Assembly (NCBI GenBank): GCA_004794655.1 | Contig: SMMW01000033.1 | Coordinates: 3,259,501-3,323,500, forward strand | DNA: 64,000 nt | Source: Marisa cornuarietis | Taxonomy: Eukaryota; Mollusca; Gastropoda; Architaenioglossa; Ampullariidae | Direction: 5' to 3' | In this document: piece after piece, positions 12,411-24,792 of the stretch | Numbering within the stretch: position 1 is the first letter of the stretch | Layout: each line of letters opens with the position of its first letter | Notes under the pieces: generated by a model | The model's database searches: none | Seen by the model: the letters and a program-made list of their open reading frames with translations, nothing else | What the model was told of the DNA's origin: nothing | Position numbers and translations under genes: made by a program

Positions 12411-15165
12411 TCCATTTCCTTATTTTACCTAGAGTTTATACTACGGTATTCGTAAATGTGTTTAAAGACACCTCTTGTGTAAAATGCTGCATGGACATTG
12501 TACTCGCATAGAGGAATCTGTAAGTGTTTATGTACATCTTTAAGAATATACATTTTATTGTTAATAAAACATAGACAAAAAGAAGTTAACGTCATGGCGC
12601 CGCAGGGCTTGTGAAACTGATCCAATATCAACAATAGGATGCTAAACACATCCCAGTCACTGACAAATATAAGCCTGCCTGCCATACCCGCATGTATTCG
12701 AGTGCATGGTTGGCTAGGATAGATTAGAAGGTTTTGTATTTAAAAAATATTTGTTGATTCTTAGTTCTAGAAATAATGACTTTCAGTAAATTTATTAGTT
12801 GCGTAATACTTGTATCATTAACAAGTATTATATTTTCTATTATTCTATGAATTTATATCCTTGGTTGCTGTACTACTGCTACTACAAATACTACTAATAA
12901 AAAAAACAACAATAACAACAACAACCCACTAACAAAAAAGGCAACGGAAACAAAGGCTTCTTTGATGTCACACAGTAGTTTGTCAGCGCCCTGGATGCTG
13001 TCCATCTACGCTAAGAAACCTCGATACACCTGTCACCATCGGAGTTATAAATAAATACTTGCTCGTCTCCTGAAGATTTTTATACCTTTTATATTCCCGC
13101 AAATGTCGTGAGTATATTTTTATTTTTCATAAAGTAATTGCTTGGAGCTTCAAAGCGTTTTTGTAAATCCGTGAAATATCGACAACGCGCTGTCATCACA
13201 AAACATACGAATATCAGATGGGAGTACTAGTTATAGCAAGATGGATATTGGTTAGTGTTTAATGTGACGACACCAGCAGCGATGATTACGATGATAAACG
13301 TCATGATGAGAAACATTTTCAGCATTAGACATCACATCACAGGCTATGCACACATAAATCTCGTTGTCAAACTTATAATGGGAAATAACTCTTTAAAAAA
13401 TAAAATTTTCTTGTTCGTGATTTGTGCGCAGTTGCCTCCCTTACACTCGAAGTTTTTTTTCCTCTTCTAAATTATGCTTTTCTATAAGTGAACCAAATGC
13501 CATCGCAAGTGTGTGTGTGCGTGTGTCAGCGTTCTCGCGGGTGGATGCCTGTCACCTTTTTTAAAATAAAAACCTTGTGCTTCTATTATTTTGTTTTGCA
13601 AAATCTCAATTTTCTTGGGATTAATAGGCACCAATTCAAAAAAAATTATTCACACGGGATTAGGAACAGCTGCTTGCCACGGGCATACATTCGGCATGAG
13701 ATAAGCCCTTTTCTGGTCAGTCCTACATCACATTCTTCCTCCTGCATTCTTCCACCCATTCCTCAGCCTTCCTCATCGACGTCCTGATTTTTTTCTTGCT
13801 TCTCACCTCCCTTCTTAATTATAGCTAAGGATGGATTTTCAGTCTGGGCTATCCCTAGCATACACCACACAACTGGCCGATACAGGATTTATCGAGTTCG
13901 GTCAGCCAGTCATTAATCTCGATTTTGTCACGTGACATCGGACAAACACCCCCCCCCCAAAAAAAAAAGCAAGAAAGAAAGAAAGAAAGAAAAAAAACAC
14001 GACAAACGAAATCGGACACATCAGTCAGTGTTACATCAGAATGGGCCTGGTCCTGTCAGCAGACGCTGCCTCCATGCTCCTCATGTTTGTGGGTCCACCC
14101 TCCCGTGCAGTATCAACCCATTCCATTTGATAAATGCAGTGAGATTTTGTACCTGGCTATGTTAGAGTCTCGATGTATCTGTCATCTGAAGGAAGCGTGA
14201 GTAATAAATGACCTCAAGGGAGATGTATTATTAATGACTCATGTTGCAACAGATGCCAGAATGCGAAAAATACTTGTAAATACCCCGAGTCACAGATTTC
14301 GGCTAAAACGTTGTTACACATATACTTTAACAGACATGCTTCATCCCAGAAACATTAAAGAAAACAAACACCGAAGACTTCTTGTTTACTTCGGTGTAAA
14401 CACAGTGTAAGCGATAATCAATAGCTGGTAAATTACACGATATAAAATGTAAGATGTGTAGTTTGTGGAGCTAATTCGGGTTTAATAAAGAAACATTTTC
14501 TTCGAAGAACAAATGACTGGCTTTAAGTTTACTATTCCAGTATGCAAATGATGCAAACCTAAAATCGAAGAAAAAGGGTTTGTTTGAAAAAGGAAAACCA
14601 AAAGGACTTTAGTACTTTAAAACTAGAAGGTTTAACTTCACATCAGTCTGTTATCGTCACTAAACAGGTGTACTGTCACTGCACATATTACCTATAATAT
14701 TTTAAAATAATTGTACATGTTTTTTCGTAATTTATTCTTCATTGAAAACGATACTGATTTAAATTAAATTAGCAATAACTCAGATTGTCGAATACAATAA
14801 ACTAAAGTGTGTCATATAAAACAATATTTTTGCAACCAAAAATTGTCTGTTACTGTAGAACAGTCAGTCAAATATTGAAGAATATTTCAAGTAGATGTCG
14901 GGATGGTGTTACCAGGCAGTCTTCAAACTAATTCACAACTCGCCTGCTAGTATAGCTGTTCGATTCTTTAGATCTTGAAAGCCTTAAAGTAAACGAAACA
15001 TTTTTTCTCCAATTTTTATTTTTTGCATGGTAAGGGCAGTACATGAATAATTTATTCATTCGTTCATTATCCGTTCGTTAATTCTTCTTTGCTTTTTACC
15101 TAAAAAATTATTTTAATAATAACAACAACACGTTTATACTTTACAGTGTTTACATAAAAATAACA
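12411..15165. other. AT-rich non-coding stretch
   Basis: No gene recognised. Contains short AAC/AAT-rich sequence at 12885-12950 and a C9/A10 junction at 13950-13968 followed by (GAAA)n. Open frames here are short and lack motifs. Confidence 0.5.
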
Positions 15166-15242
15166 CGCACACACACGCACACACACACAAGAGCACGCAG
15201 ACACACGCACACACACACACGAGCACGCAAACACACACACAT
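15166..15242. repeat. impure (CA)n array with CGCACA interruptions
   Basis: CA array broken by GCACG-type steps; its two halves share CACACGAGCACGCA-like wording, suggesting a higher-order unit of about 30 bp. Confidence 0.85.
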
Positions 15243-17127
15243 GCACACTCAAAAAGCTTAGTACACTAAACACTGTACCACTTTGTCTCACTGATCAACT
15301 GACCCAATACATTTGTCATGCAGGGTCTCGGGCACTAAGGAAAAAGAAAGAGTTCTGTCTCTGAGATTTATTTGTGCGATTCTTTCAGGAAGATGAGGGC
15401 ACTAACATTCCATCTAATTTCATTGTGAAAGAGCTGTAAAAATAGATTTTCAGAATACACCATGAACATGTGAATGCAATGAATGTGAGAGGTATTTACA
15501 GTAACAGACGTGTTTTATAAGAATTACAAAAGAACGGTACATTAAATCGGCAAATTAAAATGCCAGTGTTGAGACAAAAGTATGCAAAAGAATGAAAGGG
15601 ATCTATCTATTCGATCACTATCTATCTAGAAATAACAGGGGTAGGGTGAAAGCGGACTGGAGTACGTTGTGGAGGGAGGAGTGACTAGAGACAACGGAGG
15701 TGTGGGTAGGGAAGACCCAGTAGCAAAAGCTCCTGGCGTTTAATGGAGTTTATGAGATGGAAGAGAGTTTGACCGCGGATGGGGGCGGGGGAGGCGGGAG
15801 AAAGGGGGGAGGGTTTGTAAGACATTGGCAACCAACTCTGTGAAAGATCCAGACTCGCCGCCCCCCCCACACACACACCTCCCATCTCGCCACACCCTCA
15901 CCCTCCATACACTCCACTAGCCTTGAAAGCAGGCGGCGTAGCGGGGCGGTTCCCATGTAGATAGCATCTCAAGGCAACCAGAAAGCGGGGGCGCAGACCC
16001 GCGTGGCTTGGGCTAAGGATGGGGAAGGAGGTGGAAAGAGGGGGGTAACGACTGCAATTACACTCCAGATAGGTGTCTGTCCGTAATATCAGTATTATTT
16101 AACCGTGCCCCGATATCCAATTCCCCTCTGTTCAGTATCATTTTAGTTTCTCTGTATCTCCGAGTCCTTTTTGTTGTCCATTTTTCTTTACTGCCCCCGA
16201 CCATGTCTGCCATTTCGTACTGATGCTATAAAGTCTCGCGACGTTTAAGTGCCACGACTTGAAAATGTTGTTAAAAGTCTACACAAAAGCTCCTGACGCG
16301 TTTCGCATCATTAGGCCCATTTCCTTCGAGTTTATTATTATCCTTTCTTTTTTTTAAACCAGCATGAAACGAAAAAATACAGTGGCCCTTCAAGTCATTT
16401 TATACCATTGATATCTATACATAAGTAATAAATAAACAAAAGGATTATTTTGACACACACACACACACACGCCAGCGCGCGCACATATATCTATAATTAT
16501 ATAAATATAGAATTACATATAAAATAGAATTGCATATGATATAATTACTTCCTTTTCATTTCATAGACAGATTGTTAAACACCTATTGAAAAAAAAAATT
16601 GAATACCTTGTAGATCGTTTTATACCGTTTTCTTTCTTGTTTGCTTTATTAAAAAAAAAGATATGACCATGAAAATATTCGAATATATATGTCTGTCTTT
16701 ATCAATAATAATAACAATCATAACAATGATGATGATGATGATGATGATGATAATAATAATAAAGTACAGCACCGCAAGCAAAGTAGATGTCACTTGATGC
16801 GTTGACCAACGATGATAAAGACATTACATTACAAACATAAAGAAAACTGTCTAACAATGGCATGGTATGATACAAAACACACTCCGCAACTGAGCCACGG
16901 GTTAAAAATACACAGTTAATAAAATAAAAGTAAGACATTAAATGTAAAAAGAATACATATAACTGCTAAAATAATATGTGAAACTGTAATGTGGCAACGC
17001 ATAATGGTAACACAATGAGTAGAAAAGATAAAATATCATATTTTTAATCCTCATATGTTTAAACAAATGAGTGAGCGTTTGAATACTGCCTTTGAATCAG
17101 AATAACGACTGTACTATATCAGAGAGA
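15243..17127. other. non-coding stretch with (TGA/TAA)n
   Basis: Nothing coding recognised. Short (CA)n at 16455-16472 and a TGA/TAA microsatellite at about 16722-16762. The sequence just past the latter (AAAGTACAGCACCGCAAGCAAAG) may be another worn copy of the dispersed repeat type seen at 5225. Confidence 0.45.
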
Positions 17128-17900
17128 TCCACTGTCTAGATTCTAGAAGCACAGAAGGAGAACATACGTTGTCCATACCAGACTGTCTTTGAAGAAGGAA
17201 TGGATAGAATGCTAGATGAGAAGTGAGAACAGATATGGAGACAGACAAGAGATCGGAAAAAAAGACAAGAGGAGTCAGTAAAGAAACAGTAGCAGATTAT
17301 TGAAAGCATAATCAATCTTTGCTTTAACTTAATGGTAGCCAGTGAAAAGTGTGCAGGCATGATGTAGCAGGTTCGGATTTGTGACTGTGGGGAACGTGCA
17401 AGCCGCCCAATTGTAACACTTGTGAATTATGTGGACAACCAGCAAAACGAGAGCTGCAGTAGTCTAATGTGAACAGAACTAAAGAACAAATGAGAATGTT
17501 GGTCGTCTGGAGAGACAGAGTATGTATGGCCAATGAAGCCGAGCTTGGGGAGATTGTAGTAAGCAGCCAGTAAAAGGTTACAGATTGTCTGCAGTCATTA
17601 TGAAACCTAAGCTTCGTGGTGAAACTACTAGAGAATATCATCACTGCCAGCACGAACAGGACCAGGGAGATCAGGACGACCTCTTGGGAAAAAATGGGGA
17701 CCTGTTTTATCTTCATTTAGTTTCAGCTTATTTTCCAGCGTCCAGAGCCTAACATATAAAGTACAGTCTTGAACGCATCTTGAATTATATATTTGCATAA
17801 AATTAATTTGTGCTGTATTGTTATCAAGGTCACTGGTATTATAATAAATTGTAGTGTCGGAATATCAACAGAAATTCTTGGACTTATGTAAAAATAATGA
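17128..17900 (-). pseudogene. decayed LINE reverse transcriptase (CR1/L2-like), palm to C-terminus
   Basis: The minus strand carries, in order and across several frames, the second half of a non-LTR retrotransposon reverse transcriptase. Near 17850 is YSDTTIYYNTSD, which aligns with the catalytic YADDTQLYKSSD box; the second catalytic Asp is Thr here and a stop precedes the Tyr. Near 17745-17705 is WTLENKLKLNEDKT, the classic W...NKLKLN.DKTE box. Then TKLRFHNDC and LVLFTLDYCSSRFAGCP (17500-17430, matching SRLDYCNSLLAGCP), LHTFHWLPL (near 17330, matching LHSLHWLPV) and TVWYGQRMFSFCASRI (near 17180-17135, matching TYG.RAFSVCAPRLW). In-frame stops and at least two frame changes make it dead. The clade call is from motif memory. 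Confidence 0.82.
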
Positions 17901-18450
17901 AAACTAATTTTCATTAACTACAAATTATTAAATATGTACAGAAAAAAATTAGAGCAAGAACTCTTCCTGTAAAATTATGTGACCTATAACTTGCAAACAA
18001 AAATAAGAACTTCATTAAAATCAGTCTTAAAAGTTATTATCATTAAAAATAAAATATGCTAAAATGGAAAAAATGAAATGCTCTTGTTTAAACTTTTCAA
18101 TACCTATTTTTAGTGATGTCTACCCAAGAAGTAAGAAGTATATTTTATCTTTTCCCTTTTAACATTTTAATTAATTACATATAGGCCTATTTTTCCAGAA
18201 ATAGCCCTTTCGAGCAATTAATAATGACTTTAAATATGCGTCCTGGATATTCCACATAAAATAAAAGAAGGGTTCGTTAAATAGAATACAATAGAAACAC
18301 CAATCGGCTAATTTGTGAGCGATGACATTCTTAAAAATAAAATTAAGTACACACGTACATTAATATTTATATATACGTGTTTCGATTTTATTACATATTG
18401 AATAGTTACAAATGATTGTCTCGCATCTCTTACTTAAAGTGCCCTAGCAT
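17901..18450. other. AT-rich non-coding stretch
   Basis: Nothing recognised. It may hold unrecognisable upstream LINE sequence, but no motif supports that. Confidence 0.45.
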
Positions 18451-18540
18451 AATTAGTAGTAATAATAATAAAATTTGCAAAGCGCATTTCATGTGGACGC
18501 GAGCTCTATGCACTTCACATGAAAGACAACAAACGAACCA
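18451..18540. repeat. dispersed AAT-repeat-associated fragment
   Basis: (TAG/TAA)n followed by AAATTTGCAAAGCGCATTTC...GCACTTCACATG. Resembles the repeat type at 5225 (AT microsatellite next to a GCGC/CTTTACA-like end). Confidence 0.35.
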
Positions 18541-20060
18541 GCAATCACAAGCGAGCAAATCACATCATGACCAAAAAATGGATACACATTTGACTGTCTG
18601 GTCAATTTTCGTGACCATGTCATGTGAAGATTTGCCAAATATTTTCCAAATATAGTCACGTATTATTGCTCGGTTAAGAAAGCTCTTTATGTTTATTTTT
18701 CTACAATTATAATTCACTTTTCTCACCTCTATTCCTTAAAATAACAGTTAAACAAAATTCTTTAAAAAAAGCCGTTTCAGGATTGTCATTGTAGTGATTC
18801 CCCCCAAAAAACAAAACAAAACAAAACAAGAACAAAAAAAACAACAACAACAACAACAAAAAACAAACAACCGCCGAAATAAATTATATTTTTATTGTGT
18901 TTGTGAAATGAGATGGTGTCCGAGTGTGTAATGTCAGAAGTTGGGGGTAAAAATAACTGACACATTGCATCATAACAACGCCTGACGGGTAGAGCTGTGT
19001 TGTTGATGGCTGGTTTATGTCCCATGGCGAGCGTTGGCCTCTCCTACGGGTTATCTTTCTGTGCGTCGCCGGCCCAGGATTGTCAAGACAAGCCCCTAAT
19101 CCTGTGACAGTCAGTCCCTGTTAGTCACTGACGGTCTGTAGTTCTCCCACACCCACACCCCTCTCCCATCCACGCCGCATGCCAAGGAATTTCATTCTCT
19201 CCTGTTTGTGTTTCCTTCCAATTTGTTGGCGAGCAGCTTCAGCTGCAGGCCGTTCGTCTTTGACGCAAATTGCAAGGAAAGGCTGGTAGATGGCTCGTAA
19301 TATGCACGTGAAATCAAAATCCTTACAAGCTTTACGGTGGATGGATGTCCATGGCCTTGGTTGCGTGGAGCCTAGGTTCCTCTTCCACGAGGTGTAAGAA
19401 TAGCGAACGAAGAAAAGTGTGCAGGAAAACAAAACAGAAAAAAAGAGGAAAAGAGGGGCAGGGAGAGAGAGAGAGAGCGTTTGCGAGAGAGAACGAAAAA
19501 AGAAGAATCTGCCATCAAAGGGGAGCTAGTGATTATAAGGAAAGAATAAGGAAATAAAAAGGTCGCGAGACCTTCAAAAAATACAAACCAAAAGCAGTAG
19601 CAGCAGCAGCAGCAGCAACAACAACAACAACAAGATAAAAAGAAAGCAAAATAAAGCAAAAGCGCAACTACTAAAAAACAAACAAACAAACAAACAAAAA
19701 AAACGCAAACACTACAACACAACAAAACGAGACAATTTGTTTTTAATCAAAAAAAGATAAGAAATTGAAAATTAGCTTAGCGCCATGAAACCTGAGCACA
19801 TTAAGAAATGGGATCATACGCATGAACAAACTGATCATCTTCAAAGCAAAATGTTGTTACAAGATGCTCACTAACCATCAGGCTAACCAGACGGTAACGA
19901 GCAAGTTCACCTGCCACGTAAGCAGCTAAACTCTTTGACAGTGGCCAATGAGACTGCACAAATCACTGCAGGATTGTAGTGATGGCGGTGAAGGGAAGGT
20001 GGTGGTGGTGGTGGTAGGGATGGTGATGTTGAATACGATGCTTGCGTGGTCCTTGTTGTG
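18541..20060. other. non-coding stretch with A-rich simple repeats
   Basis: Contains (AAAAC)n/(AAC)n at 18807-18870, (CAG)n/(CAA)n at 19597-19633 and (AAAC)n at 19676-19698. No exon recognised. 21 bp at 19920-19940 recur exactly at 47900-47920. Confidence 0.45.
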
Positions 20061-20230
20061 GTGTGTGTGTGGGTGTGGGTGTGTGTGTGGGTGTGTGTGT
20101 GTGTGAGCGGAGGAGCATGCATTTGCTTGCGTTTGGGTGTTTGGTTGAGTACGAACTGTTCAAACATTCTCGCTTATTATTATTATTATTATTAGTGTGT
20201 TGTTGTTGCTGTCGTTATTCTCTCTCTCTC

Positions 20231-20270
<40 letters not shown>
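20061..20270. repeat. two TG microsatellites
   Basis: Impure (TG)n with GGG steps at 20061-20105 and pure (TG)n at 20233-20270, separated by about 125 bp that include (TTA)n at 20173-20192. Confidence 0.9.
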
Positions 20271-20271
<1 letters not shown>

Positions 20272-22145
20272 GTTTATTTTCTTTGCTCGCTGAGCTAGTT
20301 CTTTCGACTTTCATATACCTTCTATCTCTCTTCTCTTTGTTCATTTATTTTTTCCTTTTTCTTTCTCTTTTACTCCTCTTATTTGTTTGTTTGCTTATTT
20401 GTTTCTTTTTATGTTCTCTCTCACTAACTCACTCACCCACTCACTAACAATCAGAAAATCTTAAAATCTTTACAATCAAGTTTTTTTTTCATGCATGATT
20501 AGACTTACCTTCAACGTCTGCTAATCCACTACAATGAAAAATTCCTCTTTTTATTCTTTTTACTTCTTTCATCAAACGCGCAAAAATGTGCACCAGTCGA
20601 AGACAAACTTCCTTTCCTCGCTGTCCCGCCTTGCGCCTGTATCCGTCGTGAGAAGACTGACAGACGTCGCACTTCTCCAGCGGTCGACATCGTGAAGAGG
20701 AAACAAAGTTATCGTTAGATGTTCCTTCTTAATCGCTCCACTCCCATCCCCACTATCCCATCTAACAGTCTTTCTATTTTTTTCTCCAAAATCTCATTTC
20801 CTTCCTTTGTTTCGCTCTCCTACTTTCCTGCTTATTTTTGTAACATTTTCCGCAATTTTCAACAATTTAGAGAAGTTACGACAAAAACAGGAATCGGAAG
20901 GAAACATGGAGGAACAGGAATCGGAGGCAAGGTTTCGTGATGATCCACCAGCGTGCTTGTAGAAAACTTGCTTTGTTCCTGAGATGGTGGGGGGGGGGAA
21001 CTGATTCGGCCGTGTTTCCCTCCGTGTATTATTATTCATCTTCCCCTATTTGGCAAGGCCTTATTGTAGGAGTTGGTCTTCGTGGACTTTTTTTTTTCTC
21101 TCGCGTATGTTCTTGTATTGGAGAGTTCCCGTTGCCCCTCCGGTTTGCTTTGTGCAGTTGGTTTGCCCCGAGCCCGCATCTGATCATGTCCGGTAGCGGC
21201 ACTAAACAGAAGGACATAGAGCCCCCCGGTCTTCGATCTCCTCAATACACTTTCCAGTCTTTGAGTTTCTGTGCCTGTACCTGGTCACAAACACGCGGAC
21301 TGTTGCCTAAATATAGCCCCTCGGCATTTGATCTTGCACTTCTTTAGAACCGATTCTTTTTTGCCGTCAGGTGGACTAGCTCCCTTGTCTGCGATTGTTT
21401 TAGTCCTTGCTGGCATCGTTTGATTTGCCTCTGTGCATAATGGCGCCCGCTTTGCCACTGTCGTTCTTCCAGAAATGCGTGTAGTTCGTGGCTCCGTTTT
21501 TAGCCTTGCGACTCAACAGATCGCTACATCACGATTCCGGAAAAAATTGTCTTTTCTTTATCCGGTGAACGCCTTTTCATGTTTTATTTGCTGATGTTTT
21601 GTGTGGGCAAAGGAATACTTTAATAGTATCCATGAATTTCTCCATTTTCTCTGCGCAAAAGAAACTAGTCACAAGAACTAGCGAACGTACATATGTACGA
21701 ACAAAGGAAGGAAAGAACAAAGGAAACAACAAATGAACGAAGGAAGGAATTTACTATGAAAATATTAAATGATCAAAAGATGAAAAGAACGAACGAACGA
21801 AACGAAGGAATCTACAAAGTCACGATGAAGGATCTCAAAAAGAATAATCCCCCGTTGTGCCCTGAGGCCATTACTGCGATCGATGCAGACCTGTAAGAGG
21901 ACCCAGGATCGCAATGGACGCACAGTGGACACAGTGCACGTGAAACGAACAATCCTGCCGATCATCCGCGGTCACGTGAGAAGCTCAGTGACCCCTCAAG
22001 ACGGGAGGGAGCCGCTGCTTACTTCTTACCTTCTTACTCTGACACCATCAAGGTAGAGGATGTCCGTTTTCAAGAGCCCTCTACCCCACCTTCACGTGCT
22101 GTACGTCAAAGTCTTTAAGTGATCATGAACTTCTTAACAATAGTA
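20271..22145. other. non-coding stretch
   Basis: CT-rich to 20450, then unique-looking sequence; 21690-21810 is a GAAC/GAAG-rich degenerate simple repeat. The plus frame at 20937-21347 (136 codons) has no recognised domain and I do not call it a gene. Confidence 0.45.
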
Positions 22146-22239
22146 ATAATAATTAATAATAATAATAATAATAATCATCATCATCATCATCTCGCTTTAC
22201 ACAGAGCGCTATGGACATTCGCATAGACCTGCGCATGAT

Positions 22240-22316
<77 letters not shown>
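22146..22316. repeat. compound (AAT)n/(ATC)n and (CA)n with dispersed repeat end
   Basis: AAT units pass into ATC units (to about 22190), then CTCGCTTTACACAGAGCGCT, like the GCGC/CTTTACA end of the repeat at 5225, then a pure (CA)n at 22243-22314. Confidence 0.8.
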
Positions 22317-22317
<1 letters not shown>

Positions 22318-23769
22318 CAGAAAGCACAACATGACACAATACAACACAGTACCGCACAATAAGATGAAAAAAACAAATGGGAGACCTAAATAGCCATATA
22401 TATATATATATATCCTTGAAGTCATAGAGTCTTACACTAGGTAAAAGACTATGGTTCAGCAACCTACCAGCCAGGTGTCGCATTGCCTCGCTTACTGACT
22501 AAAATTTCAGTCTGTACAGATTTGAAACCAAAAAAGTTTTTTTGTTTGGTTGTTTTTTTTTCCTTGGCCGTGCTCATCGAAGGGCAGAGGATGAAAATTA
22601 GCTTCTGTAGTATTGTAGTGTCGTAGTGCTGGAGAACTGTTTCACAGTCGGGTGAACAAACGCCGTAAAAAATAATTGGCAAAATTAGTAAAACTCAAGA
22701 CAGAGGCGGCAGGAGCCTAAGTGTGAAGGCGGTGCAAATATCAAAACTAGTTCGAAAATTGAAGCGAGCTGGCAGAATGTCACGGAAACAGCCCAACACA
22801 CAAACACAAAAACAAACATGCAACAAAAGCGCAAGATCCTACCATTGATGCTAAAACCAAAGCAGATCCTCAAAGCAAACAATATTCTGAGAGCTGTCAC
22901 TTTCAAGCCGGTCCAGAGAAGAGGTATCACTCTCACCACACTATCAATATATACATCCACGCATACCTGTATGTGTTGTTCAACTTTTACACAGACAATG
23001 TTCGTAAAGCGCTAGATGGTAGATAACGGGTGACAAAAGCATGGTGAGTAGAATAGGTGACAGACGATGAAAGGGAACGACAGCACGGAAGGGCTAGGGG
23101 TGTCCCGAGAAAGGGCTGGCACGATGGAGGGTGCAAGTCAGGTGAGAAAGGGAAGCTTCTCTCCACGCCCGGTGCAATGGGCAAGAAGTGGAGTTGGTGG
23201 GCTGACAGGCAACCAGTCGAGAGGGAGAGGCGGGGTAGCACTAAGCTCCGCGATATTGAAGAGCAGTAGATTATATTTTTTTGGGGGGGAGGGTGGGGGT
23301 GGGGGAGAAATGGTCGTGCCACGGCTACTCAAAGACGGGACGTGGTCGCCAAGCACACGCCATTTGCACAGCTACCCCGATACCCAGCCATCACCCTTCT
23401 CTCTCCACACCCACATGAAAGACCCAGGGTTAGCGCTGGGCCTGCGAGCGGCTGTCAAACGGCGCTTTTGAGAGCCCAAGATTAACTGTGTTCATTTGCC
23501 AAGCTTACGCTCACCCTGCATCAGGCCCTACAGGACCAGTGTCACTTGCCCCGGGATCGCCAGGAGAGCCCGTATCGCCAAGTTTACAACGCCGCTTAAT
23601 CTTCTAACTTCTGTCCGCGTACCCGCTCAAGCACCTTGGATCAAACGTTTGCAGGGATTTATTCATTTCCCTCCATGTAATGAAATGCATGGTGGCACGC
23701 TGGTGCTTAAGTTGATTTAATGAGGCATTGAAGAAACTGCTTGTGCACGTGGGTGCGTGCGTGCATGCG

Positions 23770-23813
<44 letters not shown>

Positions 23814-24517
23814 CAGAGAACAAGATAGCGAAAGAGCCCAACACGTGAAATAAAGGCTCTAAACTTTCTAAAGACAAATGCTTTCTGAATATGATTATGG
23901 TTCAATGGTAAGCACGCATTCTTCAAAGCTGACCTGCAGTTCTTCCTACTCTTTTACTTTGATCCACTGCCAAGGTGAACATTTTCGTACAGCTGCAAAA
24001 AGGAAGGATCATAAAGATAAAGAAAACGTGCGGGTCTAAAGTAACAAACGATATCCGTGAGGAAACGTGATTTAATTTTTTTTTTGTTTTCAAAACAGAG
24101 CTTTTAAAGCAACAGCTGATTTATTGGTGAACGTGTTTCATGCTTACAGTCGACCGACTATCTGCATTGTCACCGGCAGAAAAAAATAAAATAAAGAAAT
24201 ATAAAAAAAATTTAAGTTTTTTTTGTTGTTTTTCATCAATGTTGGTAATTTGACACACGTGTGTTCTACTTTTAAAAATTAAATTTGAGCAGAGTATGCA
24301 ATGGATTGTAGAGAGGGAGAGGATATGTGTATGTTGGAAGTGTAAAGCGTTGAAGTACTGGTATAGGTGTGGAAGTCATTTCAAGCTTTAGAACTACGAG
24401 TGAATTCTTGACCTTTGAACTTGTCAATGACAATGGAGGTGACTGGTCGTTAGGAGTTTTTAATGCGTGAGAAAAACATCCCGGGTTCTTCGCTTGCTTG
24501 TAATTTTTCCAGAATCT
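22317..24517. other. non-coding stretch
   Basis: No gene recognised. (TA)n at 22397-22414, G-rich sequence at 23282-23310, (TG)n at 23771-23808. GC-rich 23060-23640 has overlapping open frames on both strands without any motif. Confidence 0.45.
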
Positions 24518-24792
24518 ACAGAAAAAGGAAAGAGACTAGAGAAGAAGTTAGAGCATTGGCGTCCACACCGAGAGGCGTAAGGGTTCGATACCCGTGTGGC
24601 GCTGAAGACGCAGGTGTCAGGAATGGATGTTTGACTCCATACAAGGTTGGCAGTGAGGGAGAGGAGACGCGCACTACCCTCACATAATGCTGGCCCAGTG
24701 AACAGTGAGGTCGCTAACACCATTCCCCAACGATCTGAAAAGGTAACGGGACGACCTTTAAATTTTACAGAAGAAGAAGAAACAGAAAAGGA
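24518..24792 (+). mobile_element. tRNA-derived SINE with GAA tail and candidate target duplication
   Basis: Plus strand: A-box remnant TTAGAGCATTGGC near 24548, ACCGAGAGGCG in the anticodon-arm position, and B box GGGTTCGATACCC near 24579. A body of about 180 bp follows, ending CGGGACGACCTTTAAATTTT and a (GAA)n tail at 24770-24782. The head shares its plan and spacing with the element at 45597-45676, namely TTAGAGC, then GTCC..ACCGAGAG, then GGTTC.AT.CCC. Near-identical ACAGAAAAAGGA (24518-24529) and ACAGAAAAGGA (24782-24792) flank it and may be the target-site duplication. The long open frame on the minus strand is only the reverse complement of this repeat. Confidence 0.75.

Noticed and set aside
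22701..22710. CAGAGGCGGC, identical to the start of the hAT terminus
   Set aside because: Similarity stops after ten bases and no partner end or duplication is nearby.
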